NCBI RefSeq assembly: GCF_000725805.1
Contig: NZ_JOFT01000039.1
Span: 3,718-67,717 of the forward strand
Length of the DNA stretch: 64,000 nt
Direction of reading: 5' to 3'
Source of the DNA: Streptomyces xanthophaeus
Lineage (GTDB): Bacteria; Actinomycetota; Actinomycetes; Streptomycetales; Streptomycetaceae
The notes under the pieces were generated by a model, which saw nothing but the letters and a program-made list of their open reading frames with translations, did not search any database and was not told where the DNA came from. A program made the position numbers and the translations under genes. Shown here piece after piece: positions 46,943 to 57,001 of the stretch. Position 1 is the first letter of the stretch. Every line of letters starts with the position of its first letter.

Positions 46943-47571
46943 TCCCCGCCGCCGCCCTGGCCGCAGCCGCCACCACCGGGCCCGGCTTCCTCTCCCCGAC
47001 CGGCGTCGAGATCGCCTTCGTCCTCGTCGGCCTCGCCACCCTCGGCGCAGCCGTCGTCACGGTCACCACCAAGCAGCTGGTGCACGCCGCCCTGTGGCTG
47101 GTCGTCGCCCTCGGCGGCATCGCCGTCGAGTACCTCCTGCTGACCGCGGAGTTCATCGCCTGGGTCCAGGTCCTGATCTACCTCGGCTCCGTCGTCGTCC
47201 TCCTGCTCTTCGGACTGATGCTCACCAAGGCGCCCATCGGCCGCTCCCCGGACGCCGACTCCGGCAACCGCTGGGTCGCCCTCGGCGTCGCCGTGACCGC
47301 CGCCGCCGCGCTCGTCTGGGTCGTCGTCGACGCCTTCCGCACCACCTGGATCGACCTCGACGGCCCCGTCCAGGGCTCGACGAAGGTCTCCGGCGAGATC
47401 CTCTTCCAGCACTGGGTGCTGCCCTTCGAGGCGCTCTCCGTCCTGCTCCTCGCCGCCCTGATCGGTGCCATCGTGCTGTCCCGCAAGACCGGTCCGGCCG
47501 ATCCCGCAGACCCTGCCGGGCCCGCCGATCCCGCCGAGCCCGCCGAAGCCCGTGACAAGGGGCAGCGCTGA
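46939..47571 (+). CDS. nuoJ2: Complex I-like subunit J, second cluster
   Basis: The 210-residue membrane subunit has five hydrophobic segments; [20 protein letters not shown] is the conserved coupling helix. It lacks the long cytoplasmic tail of NuoJ1 and ends in a Pro/Asp/Ala micro-repeat ([18 protein letters not shown]). GTG start inside the nuoI2 stop; its TGA shares one base with the nuoK2 ATG. Confidence 0.93.
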   Translation: MIPAAALAAAATTGPGFLSPTGVEIAFVLVGLATLGAAVVTVTTKQLVHAALWLVVALGGIAVEYLLLTAEFIAWVQVLIYLGSVVVLLLFGLMLTKAPIGRSPDADSGNRWVALGVAVTAAAALVWVVVDAFRTTWIDLDGPVQGSTKVSGEILFQHWVLPFEALSVLLLAALIGAIVLSRKTGPADPADPAGPADPAEPAEARDKGQR

Positions 47572-47927
47572 TGCACCTCGCCTACCCCGCCGTGCTCGCG
47601 GCGCTCCTCTTCTGCACGGGCCTGTACGGAGTGCTCGCCCGCCGCAACGCCATCCTGGTCCTGATGTCCGTCGAGCTGATGCTCAACGCCGTCAACCTCA
47701 ACCTGGTGGCCTTCGACGTCTGGCTGCGCGACACCCTGCACGCGGGCCAGGCCCTCACCCTCTTCACCATCGCCATCGCCGCCGCCGAGATCGGCATCGG
47801 CCTCGCCATCGTGCTGATGGTGTACCGCAACCGCGGCACCTCGGACGTCGACCGGCTCCGCGACACCGCCGAGGGCCACGAACCCGCGTCCACCACGCCG
47901 AACACGCAGAGCGAGGCCGCCGCGTGA
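47571..47927 (+). CDS. nuoK2: Complex I-like subunit K, second cluster
   Basis: The 118-residue three-helix subunit keeps both membrane glutamates ([18 protein letters not shown] and [14 protein letters not shown]), so proton-channel function is plausible. It is 19 residues longer than NuoK1 through a polar C-terminal tail. Overlaps nuoL2 by GTGA. Confidence 0.94.
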   Translation: MHLAYPAVLAALLFCTGLYGVLARRNAILVLMSVELMLNAVNLNLVAFDVWLRDTLHAGQALTLFTIAIAAAEIGIGLAIVLMVYRNRGTSDVDRLRDTAEGHEPASTTPNTQSEAAA

Positions 47928-49945
47928 GCACCCCGACCCTCGCCGTCCTCGTCCCCCTCCTGCCCTTCCTGGGCGCGGTGGCCGGACTGTTCCTCGGCCG
48001 CACCGCCCCCGGCTTCGTCCGGCCGCTCGCCGTACTGCCGACGCTGGCCGCCGCCGTACTGGCCGTGCTCGTCGCCGTCCGCCAGGGCGGCGGCGAAGCG
48101 ATCAGCACCGCGACCGAGCTGACTCCGACCGGCTCGGTGCCGATCGAGCTCTCGCTCTACCTGGACGGATTCGCCGTACTGGTCGCCGTACTGGTCGGGC
48201 TCGTCGCCACCTGCGTCCAGCTCTACTCGACGGCGTACCTCCGCGAGGACCCGCGCTACCCCTCGTACGCAGCCCTGGTCTCCCTGTTCACCTCGGCCAT
48301 GCTGCTCGTCGTCTACTCCGGCGACCTGATGGTGCTGCTGGTCGGCTGGGAGATCATGGGCATCTGCTCGTACTTCCTCGTCGGCCACTACTGGGAGACC
48401 GAAGCGGCCCGCTCCGCCTCCCTCAAGGCCTTCCTCGTCACCAAGCTCGGCGACGTACCCTTCCTGATCGGCCTGTTCGCCCTCGCCACCGACGCCGGCT
48501 CCTTCCAGATCACGAAGGTCCTGGACACCGTCGCCGACGGCGGCCTCGACCACCCCACGCTGATCGCGCTCCTCCTGCTCGCCGGAGTCGCTGGCAAGTC
48601 CGCGCAGTTCCCGCTGCACACCTGGCTCCCCGACGCCATGGCGGGCCCCACCCCGGTCTCCGCGCTGATCCACGCCGCGACGATGGTCGCCGCCGGCATC
48701 TACTTCATCGCCCGCCTGCTGCCCGTCTTCGCGGCCTCGCAGGCCGCACTGGTGGTCATGGCCGTCATGGCGGCCGTCACGATGATCGGCTCCGGCCTCA
48801 GCGCCCTGGCACAGGACGACATCAAGCGCGTCCTCGCCTACTCCACGATCGGCCAGCTCGGCTACATGACCGGCGCCCTGGCCGTCGGAGACCGCGGCGC
48901 GGCCGTCTTCCACCTCCTGTCCCACGGCGCCTTCAAGGCGCTCCTCTTCCTCGGCGCGGGCGTGATCATCCACGCCGCCGGCACGAACTCCCTGGCCGCC
49001 ATGTCCCGCATGGACGGCCTGGCCAAGCGCATCCCCGACGCCTTCTGGACGATGACGATCGCGCTCCTCGCGCTCGCCGCGATCCCGCCTTTCGCCGGCT
49101 TCTTCTCCAAGGAAGCCGTCCTCGTCGCCGCCGAACTCGCCGCCCAGGGACACTCCGACGCGGCCCCCGCCGCGGCCGGCTGGCTGGTGCTCCTTTCCGG
49201 CCTGCTGACCGCCCTGCTCACCGCCGCCTACGCCGCCCGCCTGTGGCTGATGGCCTTCCGCGGCCGGGGCGCGCCCGCCCCCGACCACGGCAAGGAGCCC
49301 GTCGCCATGACCGGCGTGCTGTGGCTGCTGGCCGTCCCCTCGGTCGCCTTCGGCCTCGCCGCCGTCCCCCTCGCCGACTGGTTCGACGGCGGACAGCTCA
49401 CCCCCACCCCGGCCACCTCGGCCCTCAGCATCGGCGCCGCCCTCATCGGCGCCCTGCTGACCTACGGCCTCTGGCAGCGCGCCACGGCCAGGGCCACCGC
49501 CGCGGCCCGCACCCCGGTCCCGGCAGCGTCCGGGCCCACCGCCTCCGCCTCCGCCGAGGCCGCACGGTCGGCCGCCGAGACCCCCGAGGTCGCCGAGGTC
49601 ACCCACGACCACCCGGCCGTCCCCTCCGGCCCCGCCGCCGACCCCGGCCCCGCACTCCTCGGCCCGCTGCACCGCCACGCGGCCGACGGCTTCCACCTCG
49701 ACGCCCTCTACGACCGGCTCTTCGTCCGCCCCGTACGCGGCGCCGCGAGCCTCGTCCGCTTCCTCGACCGCGAGGTCGTGGACGCGTACGTCCGCGGCGC
49801 GGGCACCGGCCCCAAGCTGCTCGGCAGCCTCGTCCGGCGCGCCCAGACCGGCAACGTGCAGAGCTACCTGAGCGCCCTGCTCGCCGGCGCCGTGGTCCTG
49901 GCGATCGCCACCGCCGTCCTCGCCAACGTCAACGCCGGATCGTGA
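47924..49945 (+). CDS. nuoL2: Complex I-like subunit L (antiporter-like), second cluster
   Basis: The 673-residue antiporter-like subunit has the pumping glutamate in [18 protein letters not shown], the core [20 protein letters not shown], the lysine in [18 protein letters not shown], and [21 protein letters not shown] helices. An Ala/Pro/Thr-rich loop (residues about 520-575) precedes the C-terminal lateral helix, and the end has [13 protein letters not shown] as in canonical NuoL. No loss of proton-pathway residues is apparent. GTG start; overlaps nuoM2. Confidence 0.95.
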   Translation: MSTPTLAVLVPLLPFLGAVAGLFLGRTAPGFVRPLAVLPTLAAAVLAVLVAVRQGGGEAISTATELTPTGSVPIELSLYLDGFAVLVAVLVGLVATCVQLYSTAYLREDPRYPSYAALVSLFTSAMLLVVYSGDLMVLLVGWEIMGICSYFLVGHYWETEAARSASLKAFLVTKLGDVPFLIGLFALATDAGSFQITKVLDTVADGGLDHPTLIALLLLAGVAGKSAQFPLHTWLPDAMAGPTPVSALIHAATMVAAGIYFIARLLPVFAASQAALVVMAVMAAVTMIGSGLSALAQDDIKRVLAYSTIGQLGYMTGALAVGDRGAAVFHLLSHGAFKALLFLGAGVIIHAAGTNSLAAMSRMDGLAKRIPDAFWTMTIALLALAAIPPFAGFFSKEAVLVAAELAAQGHSDAAPAAAGWLVLLSGLLTALLTAAYAARLWLMAFRGRGAPAPDHGKEPVAMTGVLWLLAVPSVAFGLAAVPLADWFDGGQLTPTPATSALSIGAALIGALLTYGLWQRATARATAAARTPVPAASGPTASASAEAARSAAETPEVAEVTHDHPAVPSGPAADPGPALLGPLHRHAADGFHLDALYDRLFVRPVRGAASLVRFLDREVVDAYVRGAGTGPKLLGSLVRRAQTGNVQSYLSALLAGAVVLAIATAVLANVNAGS

Positions 49946-51537
49946 GCCGTGAGTCAGCCGTGATTGATATCAGCCCGTCCGTGATGCAGTTCCTCCTGGC
50001 GTTCGTCGTGGCCGCACCGCTCCTCGGCGCCGTGGCGGCCCTCCTGCCGGCCCCGCCCGGCCTCAAGGGCAAGAACCCCGAACAGGCCGTCCTGCGCCAC
50101 GGCGTGACCGTGACCGGCGTGATCCTCGCCGGGGCGATCGCCCTCACCCTGGGCTTCGACCACGACGCCCCGTCCCGCTTCCAGGCGACGACGGACATCA
50201 GCTGGATCCCGGCCCTGGACGTCCGGATCCACCTCGGCATCGACGGCATCTCGCTCCCCCTCCTCCTGATGACCGCGCTGCTGTTCTTCCTCTGTGCGCT
50301 CTACAGCTACTTCAAGCTCCCCGAAGGCCCCTCCCCGAAGGCCTTCGTGGCACTGCTGCTCGTCCTGGAGTCCGGCACCCTCGCCACCTTCGCCGTCCTC
50401 GACCTGCTGCTCTTCTTCCTCGCCTTCGAGATGGTCCTCATCCCGATGTACTTCCTCATCGCCCGCTGGGGCGGTGCCCAGCGGCAGGCCGCCGCCTGGA
50501 AGTTCATCCTCTACACCCTGCTCGGCTCCGTCGTCATGCTGCTCGGCTTCCTGCTGATCGGACTGAACGCCGGCACCTTCGACATGGTGGCACTCGCCTC
50601 CGACAACGGCCGCGGACTCACGCACACCACCCAGGTCCTGGCCGTCCTCGCCATCGGCATCGGCCTCGCCGTGAAGACCCCGATGTGGCCGCTGCACAGC
50701 TGGCTGCCCGACGCCCACACCGCCGCGCCCACCGTCGGATCCGTCCTGCTGGCCGGCGTCCTGCTCAAGATGGGCACGTACGGGTTCGTCCGCATCCTGC
50801 TCCCCGTCACCCCCGACGGCATGCACACCTTCGCCCCGTACCTCGGCGCCTTCGCGGCCGTCGGCATCGTCTACGGATCGCTCGCCTGCCTCGCCCTGGC
50901 CCGCAAGGGCAGCAAGGGCGACCTCAAGCGCCTCATCGCGTACTCCTCCGTCGGCCACATGGGCTTCGTGCTCCTCGGCATCGCCTCCATGACCCCCACC
51001 GGAGTCAACGGCGCACTGTTCGCGAACATCGCCCACGGCCTGATCACCGGCCTCCTCTTCTTCCTCGTCGGCGCCCTCAAGGACCGCTACGGCACCGCCG
51101 ACCTCGACACCCTCGCCGGGGCCACCGGCGGCGCCCTGTACGGCCGCGCCCCCCGCCTCGGCGCCCTCCTCGCCTTCGCCGCCGTCGCCTCGCTCGGCCT
51201 GCCCGGCCTCGCCGGGTTCTGGGGCGAGATGCTGGCCCTGTTCGGCGCCTTCGACCCGGCGGAGGGCCTGTCCCGCCCCGCGTTCCTCACCTTCATGGCC
51301 ATCGGCGCGTTCGGCACCCTCCTCACCGCCGCCTACCTGCTGATCGTCGTGCGCCGCGTCTGCATGGGCGACCCGAAGGCCGGCCCCGAGCTCACCGTCG
51401 CGGACGTCCAGCGCTACGAGTTCGCCGCCTGGACCCCGCTCGCCGCCCTCACCGTCCTCGCCGGCCTGTGGCCCGCGGTCCTCCTCGGCCTCACCGACCC
51501 GGCCGTCCAGAAGCTCCTCGCAGGAGGCAACTCATGA
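49942..51537 (+). CDS. nuoM2: Complex I-like subunit M (antiporter-like), second cluster
   Basis: The 531-residue subunit has FLAFEMVLIPMYFLIARWG with the pumping Glu and the classical PLHSWLPDAHTAAPTVGSVL and AGVLLKMGTYGFVRILLP, closer to the broad NuoM consensus than NuoM1 is. GTG 49942 overlaps the nuoL2 stop; GTG 49960 and ATG 49983 are alternative starts. The SKGDLKRLIAYSSVGHMGF motif is intact. Overlaps nuoN2 by ATGA. Confidence 0.95.
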   Translation: MSRESAVIDISPSVMQFLLAFVVAAPLLGAVAALLPAPPGLKGKNPEQAVLRHGVTVTGVILAGAIALTLGFDHDAPSRFQATTDISWIPALDVRIHLGIDGISLPLLLMTALLFFLCALYSYFKLPEGPSPKAFVALLLVLESGTLATFAVLDLLLFFLAFEMVLIPMYFLIARWGGAQRQAAAWKFILYTLLGSVVMLLGFLLIGLNAGTFDMVALASDNGRGLTHTTQVLAVLAIGIGLAVKTPMWPLHSWLPDAHTAAPTVGSVLLAGVLLKMGTYGFVRILLPVTPDGMHTFAPYLGAFAAVGIVYGSLACLALARKGSKGDLKRLIAYSSVGHMGFVLLGIASMTPTGVNGALFANIAHGLITGLLFFLVGALKDRYGTADLDTLAGATGGALYGRAPRLGALLAFAAVASLGLPGLAGFWGEMLALFGAFDPAEGLSRPAFLTFMAIGAFGTLLTAAYLLIVVRRVCMGDPKAGPELTVADVQRYEFAAWTPLAALTVLAGLWPAVLLGLTDPAVQKLLAGGNS

Positions 51538-53069
51538 CGGCCCTCGCGGTCCTCGCCGCCGAGACCCCCAGCCTCGTCCAGTCCGTCGACTGGCTCGCCA
51601 TCGCGCCCGTCGTCATCACCGCCGCCGTCGGCCTGGCCGTACTCGTCGCCGACCTGTTCCTGCCGGAGCGCCGCAAGCCGGTGCTCGGCTGGATCTCCGT
51701 GGCCGGGCTGGCCGCCGCCACCGCCACCCTGCTGCCGCTGCGGGCCGGCGACCGCAGCACCTTCTGCCTCACCGGCGACCCGGCCGCCTGCAGCTACACC
51801 GCCGACCACTTCGCGCTCGTCGTCCAGTTCCTGGTCCTCGCCGGCGCCCTGGTCACCGCCCTGCTCTCGGTCACCGCCGTCCGCGACGCGCGGATGCCGG
51901 CCGGTGAGTACTGGTTCCTGCTGCTGTCCTCCGCCGCGGGCGCCGCCCTGCTGCCCGCCTCCCGCGACCTCGCCACCCTGATCGTCGCCCTGGAGGTGGC
52001 CTCGCTGCCCGCCTTCGCCCTCGTCGGCATGCGCCGCGGCGACCGGCTCTCCTCCGAGGCCGCACTCAAGTTCTTCCTGTCCTCCGTCACCGCCACCGCC
52101 GTGTCGCTGCTGGGCGTCAGCTTCGTCTACGCGGCCACCGGCTCCCTGCACCTCACCCAGGTCGCCGACCGCCTCGAAACCGTCCCCGGACAGCTCGACA
52201 CCCTCGCCATGGCCGGGGTCGCGCTCACCCTCGTCGGCTTCGCCTTCAAGACCGCGGCCGTCCCCTTCCACTTCTGGGTCCCCGACACCTACGTCGGCGC
52301 GCCCCTGCCCGTCGCCGGATACCTCTCGGTGATCGGCAAGGCCGTCGGTTTCACCGGCCTGATCCTCGTCACGGTGATCGCCTTCCCGGCGTACTCCGGC
52401 ATCTGGGGCCCGGCCCTGGCCGTCCTCGCGGCCCTCACCATGACCCTGGGCAACGCCGCCGCCCTGCGCCAGTCCGCCGACCGCCCGAACAGCGCCGTAC
52501 GGCTGCTCGCCTGGTCCTCGGTCGGTCAGGCCGGATACCTGCTGGTCCCGATCGCCGCGGCCGCCTACGCCGACCGGGACCAGATCGGCGCCACCGTCGC
52601 CTACGCCCTGATGTACGCCGTCGTGAACCTCGGCGCCTTCGCCGTGGCCGCGCTGGTCTCCCGTACCAAGCCGCTCCAGCGGATCAGCGACTACCGCGGC
52701 CTGTACGCCGAGCGCCCCCTCGCCGCGCTCTCGCTGGCCTTCTTCCTGCTCTGCCTGGCCGGCCTGCCCCCGGGCATCATCGGCCTCTTCGCCAAGGTCA
52801 CCGTCTTCCGCTCCGCGGTCGACGCGGGCCTGGGCTGGCTCGCCGTGGTCATGGCCGTCAACGTGGCCATGGGCCTGTACTACTACCTGCGCTGGACCGC
52901 GCTGCTCTTCCGGACCCCGGAGACCGCCGACGCCCCGGCCGCGGCCCCCGCGAAGGCCCCCTGGCCGGTCACCGCCGCCATCGCGCTCACCGCGGCCCTC
53001 GCCCTGCTCCTCTCGGGCGCCCCGCAGCTCGTCCTGCGCTTCGCCACGGGCTCCCTCTTCCCGCTGTAG
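51534..53069 (+). CDS. nuoN2: Complex I-like subunit N (antiporter-like), second cluster
   Basis: The 511-residue last subunit of the second cluster has IVALEVASLPAFALVGM with the acidic residue, VGFAFKTAAVPFHFWVPDTY, LSVIGKAVGFTG with a channel lysine, and RLLAWSSVGQAGYLLVP. It ends a ten-gene unit with no gap larger than a few bases. A GC-rich hairpin follows 34 bp after the stop. Confidence 0.95.
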   Translation: MTALAVLAAETPSLVQSVDWLAIAPVVITAAVGLAVLVADLFLPERRKPVLGWISVAGLAAATATLLPLRAGDRSTFCLTGDPAACSYTADHFALVVQFLVLAGALVTALLSVTAVRDARMPAGEYWFLLLSSAAGAALLPASRDLATLIVALEVASLPAFALVGMRRGDRLSSEAALKFFLSSVTATAVSLLGVSFVYAATGSLHLTQVADRLETVPGQLDTLAMAGVALTLVGFAFKTAAVPFHFWVPDTYVGAPLPVAGYLSVIGKAVGFTGLILVTVIAFPAYSGIWGPALAVLAALTMTLGNAAALRQSADRPNSAVRLLAWSSVGQAGYLLVPIAAAAYADRDQIGATVAYALMYAVVNLGAFAVAALVSRTKPLQRISDYRGLYAERPLAALSLAFFLLCLAGLPPGIIGLFAKVTVFRSAVDAGLGWLAVVMAVNVAMGLYYYLRWTALLFRTPETADAPAAAPAKAPWPVTAAIALTAALALLLSGAPQLVLRFATGSLFPL

Positions 53070-53102
53070 CCGGCCCGCCGTAACCCGTACGGAGTAACGC
53101 CC

Positions 53103-53139
53103 GCCGCCGCCCCCCGGCCCCGGCCGCCGGGGCGGCGGC
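53103..53139 (+). terminator. Terminator after nuoN2
   Basis: GCCGCCGCCCC (53103-53113) pairs with GGGGCGGCGGC (53129-53139) around a GC-rich loop; no T-run follows. It closes the second nuo cluster. Confidence 0.65.
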
Positions 53140-53268
53140 CCCGTGCGCCCTGGGAACCAGACGCCCTCACCTCGCGTTGACCAGGAAGGGAGCGTCCACT
53201 GGACCGTAGACCCGCAGATCCCCAGACCTGGACGGGGTCCCCCTGCCGCACCACTAGGAGGGCGTACC

Positions 53269-54132
53269 GTGCACCGCCGGCACAACGGGCTCAAGACCGC
53301 CGTACTCCTCGGCGGTCTGTCCGCACTCATCATCGTCATCGGCAGCTTCTTCGGACGGACCGGCCTCATCGTCGCCGTCCTCATCGCCCTCGGGACGAAT
53401 GCGTACGCGTACTGGAACAGCGACAAGCTGGCTCTACGCGCGATGCGCGCCCGCCCCGTCAGCGAGTTCGAAGCCCCCGAGCTCTACCGCATGGTGCGCG
53501 AGCTCTCCACGTCCGCGCGCCAGCCCATGCCCCGGCTGTACATCTCACCGACCGAGGCGCCCAACGCCTTCGCCACCGGCCGCAACCCGCGCAACGCGGC
53601 GGTCTGCTGCACCGAAGGCATCCTGCGCATCCTCGACGAGCGCGAGCTGCGCGGAGTCATCGGCCACGAGCTCAGCCACGTCTACAACCGCGACATCCTG
53701 ATCTCGTCGGTCGCCGGAGCACTCGCCTCCGTGATCATGTTCCTGGTGAACTTCGCCTGGCTGATCCCGATCGGCCGATCGAACGACGACGAGGGCCCCG
53801 GCCTCCTCGGCATGCTGCTCATCATGATCCTCGGCCCGCTGGCCGCCTCCGTGATCCAGCTCGCCATCAGCCGCTCGCGCGAGTACGAGGCGGACGCCTC
53901 CGGCGCGCAGCTCACCGGGGACCCGCTCGCCCTGGCCAGCGCGCTGCGCAAGCTGGACGCCGGCGTCAAACAGCTGCCGCTGCCCGCCGAACCCCGGCTG
54001 GAGACCGCCAGCCACATGATGATCGCCAACCCGTTCCGTCCGGGCGAAGGGCTTTCCAGAATGTTCTCCACACACCCCCCGATGGCCGAGCGGATCGCCC
54101 GGCTCGAACAGATGGCAGGTCGCAGGCAGTGA
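53269..54132 (+). CDS. htpX: HtpX-type membrane zinc metalloprotease (M48)
   Basis: The 287-residue membrane protease has two N-terminal helices ([20 protein letters not shown] and the adjacent segment), zinc-binding HELSH in [14 protein letters not shown], and the third-ligand glutamate in [13 protein letters not shown]. Two further hydrophobic segments lie between them. HtpX degrades damaged membrane proteins with FtsH. GTG start with AGGAGGG. It overlaps the YccF gene by GTGA, forming a two-gene operon immediately downstream of a large membrane-complex cluster. Confidence 0.95.
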   Translation: MHRRHNGLKTAVLLGGLSALIIVIGSFFGRTGLIVAVLIALGTNAYAYWNSDKLALRAMRARPVSEFEAPELYRMVRELSTSARQPMPRLYISPTEAPNAFATGRNPRNAAVCCTEGILRILDERELRGVIGHELSHVYNRDILISSVAGALASVIMFLVNFAWLIPIGRSNDDEGPGLLGMLLIMILGPLAASVIQLAISRSREYEADASGAQLTGDPLALASALRKLDAGVKQLPLPAEPRLETASHMMIANPFRPGEGLSRMFSTHPPMAERIARLEQMAGRRQ

Positions 54133-54521
54133 AGACCATCCTGAACGTCATCTGGCTCGTACTCAGCGGCATCTGGCTGTTCCTGGGCTACTGCCTCGCG
54201 GGTCTGATCCTGTGCATCACCATCATCGGCATCCCCTTCGGGATAGCCGCCTTCCGCATCGCGGTCTACGCCCTCTGGCCGTTCGGCTACACCACGGTCG
54301 AGCGCAGGGACGCCGGTGCGCCCTCCTGCATCGGCAACGTCCTGTGGCTGGTCCTGGCGGGCTGGTGGCTCGCCCTGAGCCACATCGTCACCGGCATCGC
54401 CCTGTGCATCACGATCATCGGGATCCCCTTCGGCATCGCCAACTTCAAGATGGTCCCGCTGTCCCTGCTCCCGCTGGGCCGCGAGATCGTCCCGACGGAC
54501 GCGCCGTTCGCCGCGCGCTGA
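54129..54521 (+). CDS. YccF-domain membrane protein
   Basis: The 130-residue membrane protein consists of two related halves, each with [13 protein letters not shown]: at residues about 31-44 and 96-109. This duplicated GIPFGIA signature defines the YccF domain. The function is unknown. It is translationally coupled to htpX. Its last codons and stop form the first unit of a triplicated 12-bp repeat. Confidence 0.88.
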   Translation: MKTILNVIWLVLSGIWLFLGYCLAGLILCITIIGIPFGIAAFRIAVYALWPFGYTTVERRDAGAPSCIGNVLWLVLAGWWLALSHIVTGIALCITIIGIPFGIANFKMVPLSLLPLGREIVPTDAPFAAR

Positions 54522-54548
54522 GCGGCGCGCTGAGCCGCGCGCTGAGCC
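54513..54548 (+). repeat. 12-bp tandem repeat over the YccF stop codon
   Basis: Three GCGCGCTGAGC(G/C) units in a row; since 12 is a multiple of three, each repeats an in-frame TGA. A GC-rich inverted repeat (about 54555-54586) follows and may terminate transcription. Confidence 0.75.
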
Positions 54549-54590
54549 GCGTACGCGGGCCCGGGCGTCGCCCGCGCGGGCCCGCGGCCG

Positions 54591-55145
54591 TCACTTCAGG
54601 CCCTTGCCGAGCGCGGCCGAGGCCTCCGTGGCCACGTCGTAGGCGCCCTGGGAGGCGTTCTCGAAGTCGTGCGGGGCGTAGCGGACCACGACCACCAGAT
54701 TGCTCTCCCGGATGTAGACCTCATGGGTCATCCGGCTCGAACTCGGATACCGGACGCGGGAGAAGGCCTCGTCGCCGAAGTCCGACAGGTCCGTGACCAT
54801 CGGCCCCATCTTCCCCTGCGGCTCCTCCTGGGTGCGCTGCATCGTGAGCCGCGCCTCCCGCTCGTCCAGCCGGATCACCTGCACCTGCAGGACCGGCTGC
54901 GGGTCGCCGGAGCCCGGCCCCGCCCAGTTGCAGGACGACTTCACCTGCACCCCCTCCGCCCGCCCGGTCAGCCGCTCGGCCGTCGCGGGCTCCACCAGCG
55001 AACAGGCAGGCGGGTCCGCCACGAAGTCGCCCTGCGGCGCCGGGTCCTGGGACAGCCATACGGCCACGGCGGCGATCAGGGCGGCGGCCACGGCCACGGC
55101 CAGGGCTATGGCGGGCACGCGTCGGCGGCGGGAGGGTGAGGCCAT
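54591..55145 (-). CDS. Membrane-anchored or exported DUF3558-like protein
   Basis: The 184-residue protein has an N-terminal positively charged segment and one hydrophobic helix (VPAIALAVAVAAALIAAVAV), no lipobox, and an extracytoplasmic domain with DPPACSLVEPATAERLTGR, SSCNWAG and later DLSDFGDEAF. The Cys-Ser-Leu ... Cys-x-Trp pattern resembles DUF3558-type actinobacterial surface proteins, with the two Cys probably disulfide-bonded. The function is unknown. It diverges from the SUKH gene with 76 bp between starts. Confidence 0.72.
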   Translation of the reverse strand: MASPSRRRRVPAIALAVAVAAALIAAVAVWLSQDPAPQGDFVADPPACSLVEPATAERLTGRAEGVQVKSSCNWAGPGSGDPQPVLQVQVIRLDEREARLTMQRTQEEPQGKMGPMVTDLSDFGDEAFSRVRYPSSSRMTHEVYIRESNLVVVVRYAPHDFENASQGAYDVATEASAALGKGLK

Positions 55146-55221
55146 GGCCGCAGCGTAGTGCGCGACGGGTGCGCCTGCCCAGGTCAGGGCGATTGTCAGT
55201 GGGGTCGGTCACCATCGGTGC

Positions 55222-55764
55222 ATGGACAGGACCGAGCAGTTGCTGGAGCAAGTCGCGGACCGCGTGCGCAACTCCGCACGCGCACAGGGGGAGTGCCTGC
55301 CGGCGCCGCTGGAGGCGGGCGCGCGGACCGAGGCCGAGCGCATACTCGGCTTCCCCCTGCCCCCGCTGCTCGCCGCGCTGCACCGCCGCGTGGGGGACGG
55401 CGGCTTCGGCCCCGGGTACGGTCTGCTGCCGCTGCGTCAGGTCGCCGAGGAGTACGGGCGGATGAGGTCCTCCGCCTGGCGCTGGCCCGAGGGCGTACTG
55501 CCGGTCGCCGACTTCGGCTGCGGCATGTACGCCTGCGTGGACAGCCGTTCCGAAACCGCCCAGGTCCTGCTGTTCGACCCGAATCCGGGGGACCCGGAGC
55601 TCGCCTGGTACCTCGACAGCCCGAGCCTGGCCGACTGGCTGCGCCACTGGCTCGACGGCACCGCCTGGCACTGCGAGGGCTCCGAGGAGGGGGCTGAGGG
55701 CGGCCCGGACGACCTGGACGGACTGGACCTGGCGCCCTGGGCCGAGTTCAGATCCCGGATCTGA
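55222..55764 (+). CDS. SMI1/KNR4 (SUKH) family protein
   Basis: The 180-residue cytoplasmic protein fits SUKH folds: EAERILGFPLPPLLAALHRR, VGDGGFGPGYGLLPL, and VADFGCGMYACVDSRS. Many SUKH proteins act as immunity proteins for contact-dependent toxins, but in Streptomyces they also occur alone, and no toxin gene is adjacent. The C-terminus is acidic (EGSEEGAEGGPDDLDGLD). The last 17 bases overlap the convergent permease gene. Confidence 0.8.
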   Translation: MDRTEQLLEQVADRVRNSARAQGECLPAPLEAGARTEAERILGFPLPPLLAALHRRVGDGGFGPGYGLLPLRQVAEEYGRMRSSAWRWPEGVLPVADFGCGMYACVDSRSETAQVLLFDPNPGDPELAWYLDSPSLADWLRHWLDGTAWHCEGSEEGAEGGPDDLDGLDLAPWAEFRSRI

Positions 55765-56983
55765 GCCGCGCCCGGATCCCATAGGCCAGCGCCCCCGCCG
55801 CCAGCACCGCAGCCCCCGTGACCGCCGACGCGAGGGGCAGCGCGCAGGCCAGCACCACACAGCCGGACAGCCCGACCGCTGCCACGGCCCGCCCCTTGAG
55901 AACTGAACCGAGAGTCCAGGCCGAAGCGTTCGCGATCGCGTAGTAGACGAGCACTCCGAAGGACGAGAAGCCGATCGCCCCCCGCAGATCGGCAGTGGCC
56001 GCGAGCACGGCCACCACCGCACCCACGGCCAGCTCCGCGTGGTGCGGCACCTGGCGTCGCGGATGCACGGCGGCCAGCGCGCGGGGGAAATGGCCGTCCC
56101 GGGCCATCGCCAGCACGGTCCGCGAGACCCCGAGGACCAGGGCGAGCAGCGAACCCAGCGCGGCCAGGGCCGCGCCCACCCGGACGACCGGGACCAGTCC
56201 GGGCAGCCCCGCCGCCCGGACCGCGTCGGCGAGCGGGGCCGCCGACCGGGCCAGCCCCTCGGCGCCCAGCACCGACAAGGTCGCCACCGCCACGGCGGCG
56301 TACACCAGCAGCGCGATCCCCAACGCCAGCGGCACCGCCCGCGGGATGGTGCGCTCCGGGTCGCGCACCTCCTCGCCCAGGGTGGTGATCCGGGCGTACC
56401 CCGCGAAGGCGAAGAACAGCAGCCCTGCGCCCTGCAACACACCCCAGGGGGCCCAGTCCGCGCCGCCCAGGCGCCCGGCGTCGGCCTCGCCGGAGCCCAG
56501 ACACCCCACCACCACCGCGGCCAGCACCGCCAGGACCGCCGCCACGATCAGCCGGGCCAGCCGGGCCGACTTCTGTACCCCGCCGTAGCTCGCGGCGGTC
56601 AGTGCCACCACCGCCGCGACGGCCACCGCGTGCTCCTGCCCGGGCAGCACGTACGCGCCGACGGTGAGCGCCATCGCGGCGCAGGAGGCGGTCTTGCCGA
56701 TCACGAAGGCCCAGCCCGCCAGATGCCCCCAGAAGGGGCCGAGCCGCTCGCGCCCGTAGACGTAGGTGCCGCCCGAGGACGGGTAGCGGGCCGCGAGCCG
56801 CGCCGAGGAGTGCGCGTTGCAGTAGGCGACGACGGCCGCCAGCGCCAGGGCCGCCAGCAGGGCGCCGCCCGCCGCGCGCGCCGCCGGGGCGAGGGCGGCG
56901 AAGATCCCGGCACCGACCATCGCGCCGAGGCCGACGACGACGGCGTCGGACACGCCCAGGGTGCGCTTCAGACCGTGTTCCAC
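55748..56983 (-). CDS. APC-family amino acid permease
   Basis: The 411-residue permease has about 12 transmembrane segments. The N-terminal signature is VGLGAMVGAGIFAALAPAA, the unwound helix 1 of the APC fold, with FFAFAGYARITTLGEEVRDP, the typical helix-6 region and following acidic loop. Amino acid or amine transport is likely; the substrate is unknown. It lies 18 bp downstream of the SulP gene in the same direction and may be co-transcribed. Confidence 0.9.
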   Translation of the reverse strand: MEHGLKRTLGVSDAVVVGLGAMVGAGIFAALAPAARAAGGALLAALALAAVVAYCNAHSSARLAARYPSSGGTYVYGRERLGPFWGHLAGWAFVIGKTASCAAMALTVGAYVLPGQEHAVAVAAVVALTAASYGGVQKSARLARLIVAAVLAVLAAVVVGCLGSGEADAGRLGGADWAPWGVLQGAGLLFFAFAGYARITTLGEEVRDPERTIPRAVPLALGIALLVYAAVAVATLSVLGAEGLARSAAPLADAVRAAGLPGLVPVVRVGAALAALGSLLALVLGVSRTVLAMARDGHFPRALAAVHPRRQVPHHAELAVGAVVAVLAATADLRGAIGFSSFGVLVYYAIANASAWTLGSVLKGRAVAAVGLSGCVVLACALPLASAVTGAAVLAAGALAYGIRARLRSGI

Positions 56984-57001
56984 GCCCGCAGGCTAGACGC
57001 C

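Noticed and set aside
43080..53069. The second nuo cluster as a membrane-bound hydrogenase or an Mrp antiporter
   Set aside because: No NiFe large subunit or NuoD-like protein is present. The A, B, C, H, I and J subunits and their iron-sulfur motifs are those of complex I, which Mrp lacks.
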